Below the pieces are notes generated by a model that saw only the letters and a program-made list of their open reading frames with translations, ran no database searches and was not told the DNA's origin. Positions 1-6,600 of a stretch of 8,508 nt of DNA are shown here, in pieces (position 1 is the first letter of the stretch; each line of letters begins with the position of its first letter). The DNA comes from Alphaproteobacteria bacterium UBA5343 (GTDB lineage: Bacteria > Pseudomonadota > Alphaproteobacteria > RF32 > UBA5343), in contig DHQH01000047.1 in the NCBI GenBank assembly GCA_002410125.1, forward strand, positions 1 to 8,508, in the 5' to 3' direction. The translations under genes were made by a program, and so were the position numbers.

Positions 1-1768
1 AAAGCTAACTATCATTATAACAGCTATTTTTATATTCTCATCTTGTACATATTTCACAAATGACGGAGATATTAGCCTCAACGATTTTATACCAATTAAA
101 AACAGTTATGCCGAAGAGCAAGGTTCAAGTTATGGCGAATATCTAGCCGGTAGGGTTGCTCACCTTAGAAGTGATTATCAAAAAGCTGCCAACTCTTACA
201 AATATGTAATAGAGTCTGGGCTCAATGATAAAATGCTAATTGATAGAACTTTTATGCTCCTAACCTCTACAGGTAAAGTTGATGAAGCCGTAAAATTTGC
301 CAAAGAAACTGATAAAAGTGGTAAATCTACCAATCTAACTAAGATTATTCTAGCTACCTATGAAATTAAAAATGAAAATTATGAAGAAGCTAAAAAAATT
401 GTAACTTCTCTTCAAGGCGATGTTTACAAAGAATTATTTATTCCCCTAATTAATTCTTGGGTTTATGTTGCCAAGGGTAATAATGATAAAGCCATTAAAG
501 AATTAGATGTTATCAAAAAGAATGAAGCCTTACTAGCTCTATATCACTACCATTCAGCAATGATTTATGATTTAGCAGGTGATTATGAGAATGCAGATAT
601 TCATTATCAATCCCTAATCAATGATAGTGGTACGGATATTTCCTTTAGAACTCTACAAGTTGCAGGTAATTTCTATATGCGAAATAAACAGCCTAACAAA
701 GCTATGGAGATTTTAAGAAAATATGAGGAAGAAAACACAGGGCTAACAATTGAAAAAAATGTTTTAAATAGATTTTCTCCAAATGCTACCAACCAACCAA
801 GATTGATAAAAAATGTTACTGATGGTTTATCAGAAAGTGTTTTTGGTATCGCCGCTACAGTAAATCAAGGCTTAGGAATTGACCTTGCATTTATCTTTAT
901 CAGACTTTCAATCTATCTAAATCCGAGCAATGATTTGGCTAAATTTTTATTAGGAGATATATTAGAAGCCAAGGGGTTATTCGCCAAAGCTAATGATATT
1001 TATAACGAAATCCAACCATCATCAGATATATATTATAGTGTAAGATTTAAAAAAGTTGCTAACCTTATCTCAAGGGAGGAGCTAGCAGAAGCTGAGCAAG
1101 AACTCCGAACTCTACTTAAAACTCATCACAATAAAAATGAGTTATACACCACATTGGCAGATGTGCTTAGATATCAAGAAAAATTTGAAGCATCTTTAAA
1201 TTTTTATGAAAAAGCTATCAAAATGCTCGACCCAGAAGATCCAAATGCTTGGGTGATTTATTATGCTTATGGTGTGTCACTAGAAAAAGTAAAAAGATGG
1301 ACCGATGCAGAAAAGGCTTTTTACAAAGCTCTAAAATTAAAACCATATCAACCATTAGTGATGAACTATCTTGGCTATAGTTGGTTAGATAAAGGTAAAA
1401 ACATTGCCGAAGCTATAAATATGATAAGTAAAGCCTATTTGCAACGACCAAAAGACGGCTATATTGTTGATAGTCTTGGTTGGTCTTTTTATAAAATAGG
1501 GGACTATAAAACCGCTGTAAAATATCTTGAAGAAGCAATTGCTCTAGAGCCTCATAATGCGGTTATTAACGATCATTTAGGTGATGCCTATTGGATGGTA
1601 GGTAGGCGAAACGAAGCTAGCTTCCAATGGCACCATGCTATAAGGCTTCAAAGTGATGAGGGGGAAATAGATAAAGAAAAAATTAAAAGCAAAATTAACA
1701 AAGGTCTCAAAACCCCAACCCCACTACATTTTGAAGGTAATATCGTGTTAGAAAAAGGTGTCGAGTAG
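1..1768 (+). CDS. TPR-repeat lipoprotein, 5' end cut by the window edge
   Basis: About 588 residues are visible. The first ATG in the frame, at 233, is internal: the frame is open with no stop back to base 2. The upstream part reads as a hydrophobic stretch (LTIIITAIFIF) followed by SSC, with the Cys codon at 44-46. That is a signal peptide with a lipobox, so the true start lies only a few codons left of the window, and the product is probably an exported, lipid-anchored protein. The rest is mostly helical TPR-like repeats, clearest from about nt 1140 to 1660, with motifs such as NYLGYSWLDKG, GYIVDSLGW and INDHLGDAYW. This arrangement is typical of alphaproteobacterial TPR proteins of unknown function. 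TPRs bind partner proteins; no enzymatic domain is visible. In related genomes I would expect a housekeeping gene next, but here a recombinase fragment follows. The family call is firm; the role is unknown. Confidence 0.9.
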   Translation, partial: KLTIIITAIFIFSSCTYFTNDGDISLNDFIPIKNSYAEEQGSSYGEYLAGRVAHLRSDYQKAANSYKYVIESGLNDKMLIDRTFMLLTSTGKVDEAVKFAKETDKSGKSTNLTKIILATYEIKNENYEEAKKIVTSLQGDVYKELFIPLINSWVYVAKGNNDKAIKELDVIKKNEALLALYHYHSAMIYDLAGDYENADIHYQSLINDSGTDISFRTLQVAGNFYMRNKQPNKAMEILRKYEEENTGLTIEKNVLNRFSPNATNQPRLIKNVTDGLSESVFGIAATVNQGLGIDLAFIFIRLSIYLNPSNDLAKFLLGDILEAKGLFAKANDIYNEIQPSSDIYYSVRFKKVANLISREELAEAEQELRTLLKTHHNKNELYTTLADVLRYQEKFEASLNFYEKAIKMLDPEDPNAWVIYYAYGVSLEKVKRWTDAEKAFYKALKLKPYQPLVMNYLGYSWLDKGKNIAEAINMISKAYLQRPKDGYIVDSLGWSFYKIGDYKTAVKYLEEAIALEPHNAVINDHLGDAYWMVGRRNEASFQWHHAIRLQSDEGEIDKEKIKSKINKGLKTPTPLHFEGNIVLEKGVE

Positions 1769-1928
1769 GACGATTTATAAATACCTAAACCTAGCCTATA
1801 TATCTCCGAGGATAGCAAACGATATAATGGATTCCGAAATCCCACCACATATAAATCTACAAAGACTCTTCGAACTCAGTTCTAAGCATCGAGATTTTAC
1901 AAAGCAGGAAAAAGTGTTTTATAGATAA
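1752..1928 (+). pseudogene. remnant of a serine recombinase C-terminus
   Basis: This frame is open from just after a stop at 1749-1751 to the TAA at 1926-1928, overlapping the last 17 bases of the TPR gene. It reads about 58 residues, with NLAYISPRI near its start, then IMDSEIPPHINL, then TKQEKVF near its end. From memory, large serine recombinases of Alphaproteobacteria end in the same order: a helix-turn-helix, LAFLSPRIVEAI, a Gly/Pro-rich turn of the form xxPxxLT, and a WxxQE-like end. No catalytic N-terminal domain is present, and the upstream frame is the TPR gene, so this is probably a decayed fragment. A GTG at 1758 could start a tiny protein, but no good ribosome site supports it. Its stop directly abuts the stop of the minus-strand toxin gene. 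Confidence 0.6.
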
Positions 1929-2765
1929 CTATCTACCATCATTTTCATTGGTTGGGTGTTGAGGTGGTTTTTGTTGTTTATGCTTTTCTATATTAGGTGT
2001 ATTGTCTGGATTGTTTTCTTCATTTATACCGTTTAGCTTATCTTTAACTCTACCAGTTCTAAATTTACTTTTTCTTTGAGAGAATCTATCGTTCATATTT
2101 TTATATTCATCATTATTATTTTTATGATTACTTTGTAGCATTTGAACTATATCTGCGGCATTTTTTAGACCTAATAATTTTTCTAATTCAAGTTTACTCC
2201 ATTTGCTTCTATGGTTTTCTATATTTCTAGCAAATAATTTAATATTACCATCAATATACTTTCTAGCAATTTTCACAGGTTCTTTAAATGAGTTATTATA
2301 TACAAAAGCTTCATCTGCTAAAGCAAAAGCTTCTTTCAAAAATGCCATAGACCTTTTATATCTATTTACAATTTTATCAGTAGGGACATCATGTCCTCCA
2401 CTTCTAACTCTTTTTTGAACCCTTTTTAAATTAATATCTTCATCTTGTGTAGCCACATAAAAAAGGTTTATATGAAATCCTTTATCTTTGGCTTCTTTCA
2501 TAAATTGAACTTTTGATTCATGGGACATAACAGTTTCAAATGCAAAAGATTCTCTTGCTTCTAGAGATTTTACTCTTTCAGCTTCAGCTATTGCTGCAGC
2601 TTCGTATGCTGATATATCATCTTTAGAATTAGCTTTTATATCATCAGCATTTATGTAGTTTTTAGGAAACCCCTCATACTGAGATACAATTCTTGTTATT
2701 GTACTCTTCCCTGAACCATTAGGTCCAGCAAACATCCATATTTGGGGTTTTCTATAACCTGTCAT
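1929..2765 (-). CDS. zeta-toxin-like P-loop ATPase/kinase (COG4185 type)
   Basis: The protein has 278 aa. It opens with a Walker A motif, GPNGSGKST at residues 14-22, then NADD at 39-42, FETVMS with Glu77-Thr78, and RVRSGGHDVP at 119-128. This order (P-loop, acidic NADD, E-T, RxGGHxVP) marks the zeta-toxin/COG4185 family. Classical zeta toxins phosphorylate UDP-N-acetylglucosamine and poison cell-wall synthesis; for the COG4185 branch the substrate is less certain. The catalytic part ends near residue 190. The last 65 or so residues are a charged Asn/Gln/Lys/Pro-rich tail with no recognisable domain, longer than I would expect for the family. The start codon lies inside the preceding antitoxin-like gene (14-base overlap) with only a weak ribosome site, so translation is probably coupled. 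It is cytoplasmic. The family call is firm; toxicity is inferred from the family and the operon layout. Confidence 0.85.
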   Translation of the reverse strand: MTGYRKPQIWMFAGPNGSGKSTITRIVSQYEGFPKNYINADDIKANSKDDISAYEAAAIAEAERVKSLEARESFAFETVMSHESKVQFMKEAKDKGFHINLFYVATQDEDINLKRVQKRVRSGGHDVPTDKIVNRYKRSMAFLKEAFALADEAFVYNNSFKEPVKIARKYIDGNIKLFARNIENHRSKWSKLELEKLLGLKNAADIVQMLQSNHKNNNDEYKNMNDRFSQRKSKFRTGRVKDKLNGINEENNPDNTPNIEKHKQQKPPQHPTNENDGR

Positions 2766-2964
2766 CTCTAGCTTCTTTAGGGTTTATGAAGGTTTTTTTT
2801 CCATCAGGGCTTTCTTCGCATAGTTTACCAGTTTCTTCATCTAATTGAACTGTAGAAATGCCTTTTCTGTGTAAGTCTCTTCTTGCCTCTAAAACAGATT
2901 TTTTTACCATATTATCTATCTTTTCGTCATCTAGACCTTTATATTCTTCATTTTCTTCTGTCAT
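2752..2964 (-). CDS. small putative antitoxin upstream of the zeta-like toxin
   Basis: This 70-aa, very acidic and basic soluble protein has no membrane segment. Its C-terminal half carries RKGIS, then an acidic stretch, then ESPDGKKTFI. This resembles the small proteins often found directly upstream of COG4185/zeta-like kinases, which usually have a pattern like KGIPV followed by a Glu-Pro-Asp-Gly turn. A clear ribosome site (AAGGAGC) lies 9-10 bases before the ATG, much better than that of the toxin. The gene overlaps the toxin by 14 bases, and a promoter lies just upstream. The layout (antitoxin first, strongly translated, overlapping the toxin) fits a type II toxin-antitoxin module. The reading as an antitoxin is by position and a weak motif match; no DNA-binding domain is recognisable. 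Confidence 0.7.
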   Translation of the reverse strand: MTEENEEYKGLDDEKIDNMVKKSVLEARRDLHRKGISTVQLDEETGKLCEESPDGKKTFINPKEARDDRL

Positions 2965-2996
2965 TTTATTGTTGCTCCTTGTTTAACATAAGAGGT

Positions 2997-3025
2997 ATTA
3001 TATACTATATATGACTGTAAGTAAA
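2997..3025 (-). promoter_or_regulatory. predicted sigma70-type promoter of the toxin-antitoxin operon
   Basis: On the minus strand the sequence reads TTTACT, a 17-base spacer, then a perfect TATAAT, ending 32 bases before the antitoxin start codon. The spacer and -10 lie in an alternating AT run (ATATATAGTATATAAT) that is partly self-complementary and could serve as an operator for autoregulation. That last point is only inference. Confidence 0.6.
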
Positions 3026-3064
3026 GAATATTTAGATATACTTAATGTAGTATGTAGGGTAGTG

Positions 3065-3086
3065 ACTCTGCCGAAAATGGCAGTGT
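3065..3086. other. stem-loop of unknown role
   Basis: ACTCTGCC and GGCAGTGT pair over 8 positions with one T-T mismatch around the loop GAAAAT. No T-run follows on either strand, so it is not an ordinary intrinsic terminator. It lies upstream of the toxin-antitoxin promoter and could be part of the noncoding tail of a lost mobile element. Confidence 0.4.
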
Positions 3087-3180
3087 ATAGCAATGCATAA
3101 AAATGCCGATAAATTACCCTTGATTTATGTTGTATACAAAAAGTTGGGCTGTGTAGGGCGCAGAAATGCGGGTAAAAAGA

Positions 3181-3202
3181 AACCCTCTTAAAAAAGAGGG
3201 TT
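3181..3202 (-). terminator. Rho-independent terminator, best on the minus strand
   Basis: AACCCTCTT and AAGAGGGTT form a perfect 9-bp stem around an AAAA loop. On the minus strand the stem is followed by TTCTTTTT, a proper U-run. On the plus strand it is followed by AAATGG, so it would work poorly. Its likely job is to stop minus-strand transcripts, either tracrRNA read-through or an unseen small RNA, before they reach the toxin-antitoxin operon. Confidence 0.6.
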
Positions 3203-3253
3203 AAATGGCTGGGCACAAGATAAATTAGTAGCCATCTATCCAAGATTAGCAAA

Positions 3254-3407
3254 TAACAGGGAAAATACAGGGAAATTTCACCACTTTTTGAGCCTGTTTT
3301 TAACTACCTCTGCGTGCAACTCCACACCCCACCTCAAAAACTAAAATTTATATTGTCAAATCTCCAAAAATTAACAGGGAATTTAAACACAACTAACAGG
3401 GAATTAA
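3254..3407. repeat. four dispersed copies of an ACAGGGAA motif
   Basis: Copies lie at 3254-3263 (TAACAGGGAA), 3266-3279 (TACAGGGAAATTTC), 3372-3385 (TAACAGGGAATTTA) and 3394-3407 (TAACAGGGAATTAA). All are in the same orientation and sit in two close pairs about 105 bases apart. On the minus strand they read TTCCCTGTTA. The spacing is not regular enough for a CRISPR array. They could be binding sites for a recombinase or another protein, or remains of a mobile element end. Confidence 0.65.
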
Positions 3408-3433
3408 TGAGAGGGTAAATCATTTAAAATAAA

Positions 3434-3457
3434 TCCCAGCTACCTAAGTAACTGGGA
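3434..3457 (-). terminator. terminal hairpin of the tracrRNA
   Basis: On the minus strand TCCCAGTTAC and GTAGCTGGGA pair over 10 positions (one G-U) around the loop TTAG, followed by TTTATTTT. This fits both an intrinsic terminator and the 3' hairpin that Cas9 recognises in tracrRNAs. The plus strand has no T-run after the stem. Confidence 0.75.
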
Positions 3458-3498
3458 CTAAATATCGAAATAAATTTCTTATTAACGAATCAGACATT

Positions 3499-3515
3499 TA
3501 AAACCGATATGCTAT
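3499..3515 (-). repeat. anti-repeat core matching the CRISPR repeat
   Basis: The plus strand reads TAAAACCGATATGCTAT. Its reverse complement, ATAGCATATCGGTTTTA, is exactly the sequence at 8492-8508. The match runs up to the window edge and so may be longer. On the other side it breaks immediately: CTT here against AAT in the repeat, which removes the -10 box of the repeat from the tracrRNA copy. Confidence 0.9.
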
Positions 3516-3520
3516 CTTAA

Positions 3521-3560
3521 CTACGTCAATAATTTATCTGATAAAAGTAATCTACGTCAA
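3521..3560. repeat. pair of CTACGTCAA direct repeats between tracrRNA and cas9
   Basis: CTACGTCAA occurs at 3521-3529 and again at 3552-3560, 31 bases apart, about three helical turns. On the minus strand each contains TTGACG. The upstream copy serves as the candidate tracrRNA -35 box; the other falls at the predicted RNA start. They could be a regulator site shared by the divergent tracrRNA and cas9 promoters, or chance in A+T-rich DNA. Confidence 0.4.
3531..3560 (-). promoter_or_regulatory. candidate tracrRNA promoter, with a second just upstream
   Basis: On the minus strand TTGACG, an 18-base spacer and TAAATT would start RNA near 3524, just before the anti-repeat. A second candidate, TTGACT (3572-3577), a 17-base spacer and TAGATT (3549-3554), would start about 18 bases further upstream. 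Both -35 boxes are good and both -10 boxes are 4 of 6, so the choice is uncertain. Confidence 0.45.
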
Positions 3561-3636
3561 AAAAAATATAAAGTCAACTTGATTTATTTGTTTTTTGTTA
3601 TAAACTTCTATTATTAGTTTATTAGGAGATAGAGAT

Positions 3637-6600
3637 ATGAAATACAGATTAGGTTTAGATATGGGTGCAACTTCTATTGGTTGGGCTGTTATAAATATTG
3701 ATAATGGAAATATAGAAGATTTTGGGGTTAGAATTTTTCCAGATGGTAGAGAAGACAAAAGTAAAGCCTCATTATGTGTAAAAAGAAGAGACGCAAGAGG
3801 AGCTAGAAGACTACAAAAGAGGCATATTATAAGAAAAAATCAAATTATAAAAACTTTAGTAGATATAGACTTATTTCCTCGAAATATTAATGAGAGAAAA
3901 AATCTAGAATTTAAAAATCCTTACGAACTAAGATCAAAAGCAGTAACCCAACAAATAGAATTATATGAACTTGGCAGAGCTTTATTTCATCTTTCTCAAA
4001 GAAGAGGCTTTATGTCTAGTCGTAAAGATGACAAAGAAGAGGGAGGAAAGCTTAAGAAGGGGTTTGCAGATCTTAAAGAAGCTATGAAAGCAGAAAATTG
4101 TATAACTTACGGTCAATATCTCTATGAGCAACAGCTAAAAAATCCTAAAGATAACATAAGATTAAAAGACTCATTCGATGAAAATGGTAAGTTTAAAGGT
4201 AATAAATTTCCTTTTAGAGAAACCTATAAGCAAGAATTTGATATCATATGGAATAAACAAGCGATGTTTTATCCGCAAATTTTAACATCCAAAAATAAAG
4301 AAGCTTTGTTTGATATTATATTCTTTCAAAGACCATTAAAAGAGCAAGAAGAAGGTTTTTGTATGCTTGAAGATGGAGAGAAAAGAATAGCAAAGGCAAG
4401 TCCTTTGTTTCAAGAATTTAGATTATTGCAAGTGATTAATAATTTAAAATTTTCTGAAGAAACATCAGTGGAATATAAAATTATTAATGAAAATAAAAGA
4501 GGAGAGCTTATTGAAGCTTTAATGAATCCTGAAGAAATAAAAACTACTAAAGATGGACGAGCTAGCTACTCTGAAATAAAAAAATATCTTAAGTTACCAT
4601 CTAAAGGAGTTTTTAATTATGAAAAATCAGAATCTAAAAATGAAAATTTTGCTAAAGGTGTTTTAGTAGATAAAACACAATTAGCGATTAATGAAACTCT
4701 ACATTTGAAAAATGATTGGAACAAACTAGGTTTTGAAAAAAGAGAAAAATTAATAGATATCATAACAAGACCCGAAAATTATATTGAATTTCCAAAAACT
4801 AAATTATCTATTGAAAAACAAGAAGAAATAATAAAACAATTTATTATTAAGGAATTTTCCTTTTCTAATAATGGAGCTAGCGAGTTATTGGAGCTAAGTA
4901 TAGAAGATGGTTTTGGAAATTTATCAAGAAAAGCTATTGATAATATTATAAACTATATGAGAAAAGGTTTGGAATACAGTGAAGCCTGTAATGAAGCAGG
5001 ATACCACCACAGTCTTAAAAAATATAAAAACATTGATAGATTACCATATTATGGGGAAATCCTTGAACAACATTGCTTAGGAAGAAAAGAAAAACCTAAT
5101 AATAATGAAGAAAAATACGGAAAAATTAATAATGCCACGGTTCATGTTGCTCTTAATCAATTAAGACTAATCGTTAACGAGCTTCTATCTTTATACGGTA
5201 AACCATTCGATATTTCTGTTGAATATGCCAGAGATATTAAAGCTTCTCAAAAGGAAAGACTTAAAATGTCTGATACTAGAGACAAAAACGAGTTAGAAAA
5301 TCAAAAAATAGTAGAAGAAGTCAAAAGTAAAATAGGTTTAACAATATCATCTAGAGTAGATATTCAGAAATATAAGATATGGAAAAATCTAGGAAATCAA
5401 AAAGGAGGTAACGTTCTTGACAAAGAATGTCCTTTTTCTGGTGAGAAGATAGGATTAACAGAATTATTTAACGGTAATAAGTTTCAAGTTGAACATATTT
5501 TACCATTTTCGAGAACCATGGACGACTCTCTAGATAATAAAGTAATAGCAACTATTAGCTCTAATAAATACAAAGGAAACAGAACTCCGTGGGAAGCATT
5601 TAGTGAAAGTAAAGATGGCTTTAATTGGAAAGAAATTCAAAAAAGAGCAAAAAAATTACCATTAGAAAAGCAATGGAGATTCCAAAAAAATGCTATGGAT
5701 AAGTTTTCTAAAAATGAAGGTCCTATTGCTAGAGCATTAAATGACACTAGATACATGACAACCTTAATTCAAGAATATCTAATGCCTATATGTAGCGAAA
5801 AAGGTTTTAAAACTATTCAATCTATTCCAGGACAACTTACTTCTATGGTTAGAAAATCTTGGGGGCTTAACGAATATAAAAGCAAAGACAATGAAGATGA
5901 TTATAGAAGTTTTCATAATCATCATGCCATTGATGCTATAATTGTTTCCTGCATATCAAGGGGACAAGTAACTAAAGTTTCTAAAGATTTGATGGAAGCT
6001 AGAGACAGTATAATAACTCATTTCAAAGAAGATTTTTATAAATTAAGAGATTTTAATACCTCCGAAAAAGAAAGGAAGGAAATAAAAGAAAAAATCCGTA
6101 ATTTTAGAACGGATAAAGAAGCTGGTATCATTAGAGAATATATCCCTGTTCCTGATGGTCTAGACATATCTAAGGTTAGAGAAGACGTCGCTAATATAAA
6201 TATTTCTTATAAACCCAAGTTAAAAGATATAAAGGACAGAAAGTCTACTATTGGACAACTTCACGAAGATACAGCCTATGGCCTTGTTAAATTCATTGAT
6301 GAAAATAGTCTTAATGCTGAATTTAAAACCATTGATTTGAAAACTAAGAAAAAGAAATTAGTTACTAATGATATAGTCACTTATATTCCAATATTTAGAA
6401 ACAAAGAAGACAAAGATGAATATTATAATGCTTATAAAGACTGGTTTATAAATGATAGTAAAGCAAGGGCTATGATTGCGAAGACCAAAGATGAAAAAGC
6501 ATTAAAACAAGCTCAAGCAGAAAAAGAATTAAAAACTATTGAAAAACTCAGAAATGTTTCAATAAAAGCTTTTAAATGGTTTGTAGGCGGAGGAAACTTT

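Larger units (their letters stand above)
2965..3433. other. gene-free stretch between the toxin-antitoxin operon and the tracrRNA
   Basis: Neither strand holds a believable gene here. The one longer minus-strand frame (2998-3252) runs through the terminator hairpin and the promoter, has no ribosome site and resembles nothing. What the region does hold: the toxin-antitoxin promoter (2997-3025), a hairpin at 3065-3086, a small hairpin CGCAgaaaTGCG at 3159-3170, a terminator-like stem at 3181-3202, and four ACAGGGAA repeats between 3254 and 3407. The middle part (about 3300-3345) is C-rich on the plus strand. From memory, similar noncoding tails with an ACTCTGCCGAAAA hairpin and CAGGGAA repeats follow recombinase genes in Alphaproteobacteria. 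Confidence 0.6.
3425..3524 (-). ncRNA. predicted tracrRNA of the type II-C system
   Basis: On the minus strand the region carries, in order, an anti-repeat identical over 17 bases to the CRISPR repeat at the right edge of the window (3499-3515), a further 15 or so bases that may pair with the unseen half of the repeat, a short A/U hairpin (AATAA-GAAAT-TTATT) in the position of the nexus, and a strong terminal hairpin at 3434-3457 followed by a U-rich tail. At about 100 nt it has the usual size. It would base-pair with crRNA, allow RNase III processing and load Cas9. It is divergent from cas9. A plus-strand tracrRNA is less likely because no terminator hairpin follows the anti-repeat on that strand. 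Exact ends are estimates from the promoter and terminator. Confidence 0.8.

Noticed and set aside
1648..1848. Minus-strand 66-aa open frame
   Set aside because: It lies opposite the TPR gene end and the recombinase remnant, has no ribosome site, and its composition is that of an antisense shadow.
2203..2418. Plus-strand 71-aa frame inside the zeta-like gene
   Set aside because: It is antisense to a well supported kinase gene and has no recognisable motif.
2998..3252. Minus-strand 84-aa frame
   Set aside because: It crosses a terminator hairpin and the toxin-antitoxin promoter and has no ribosome site or family resemblance.
3254..3407. ACAGGGAA repeats as a degenerate CRISPR array
   Set aside because: The units are only about 10 bases and unevenly spaced, and they do not resemble the repeat or anti-repeat.
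3499..3570. tracrRNA on the plus strand
   Set aside because: After the anti-repeat the plus strand has no stable hairpin with a T-run before cas9, whereas the minus strand has both.
3579..3604. TTGATT and TATAAA as the cas9 promoter
   Set aside because: The spacer is only 14 bases, too short for a normal sigma70 promoter, so it was not listed as a feature.
3552..3758. Minus-strand 68-aa frame over the start of cas9
   Set aside because: It is antisense to RuvC-I and covers the predicted promoter region.
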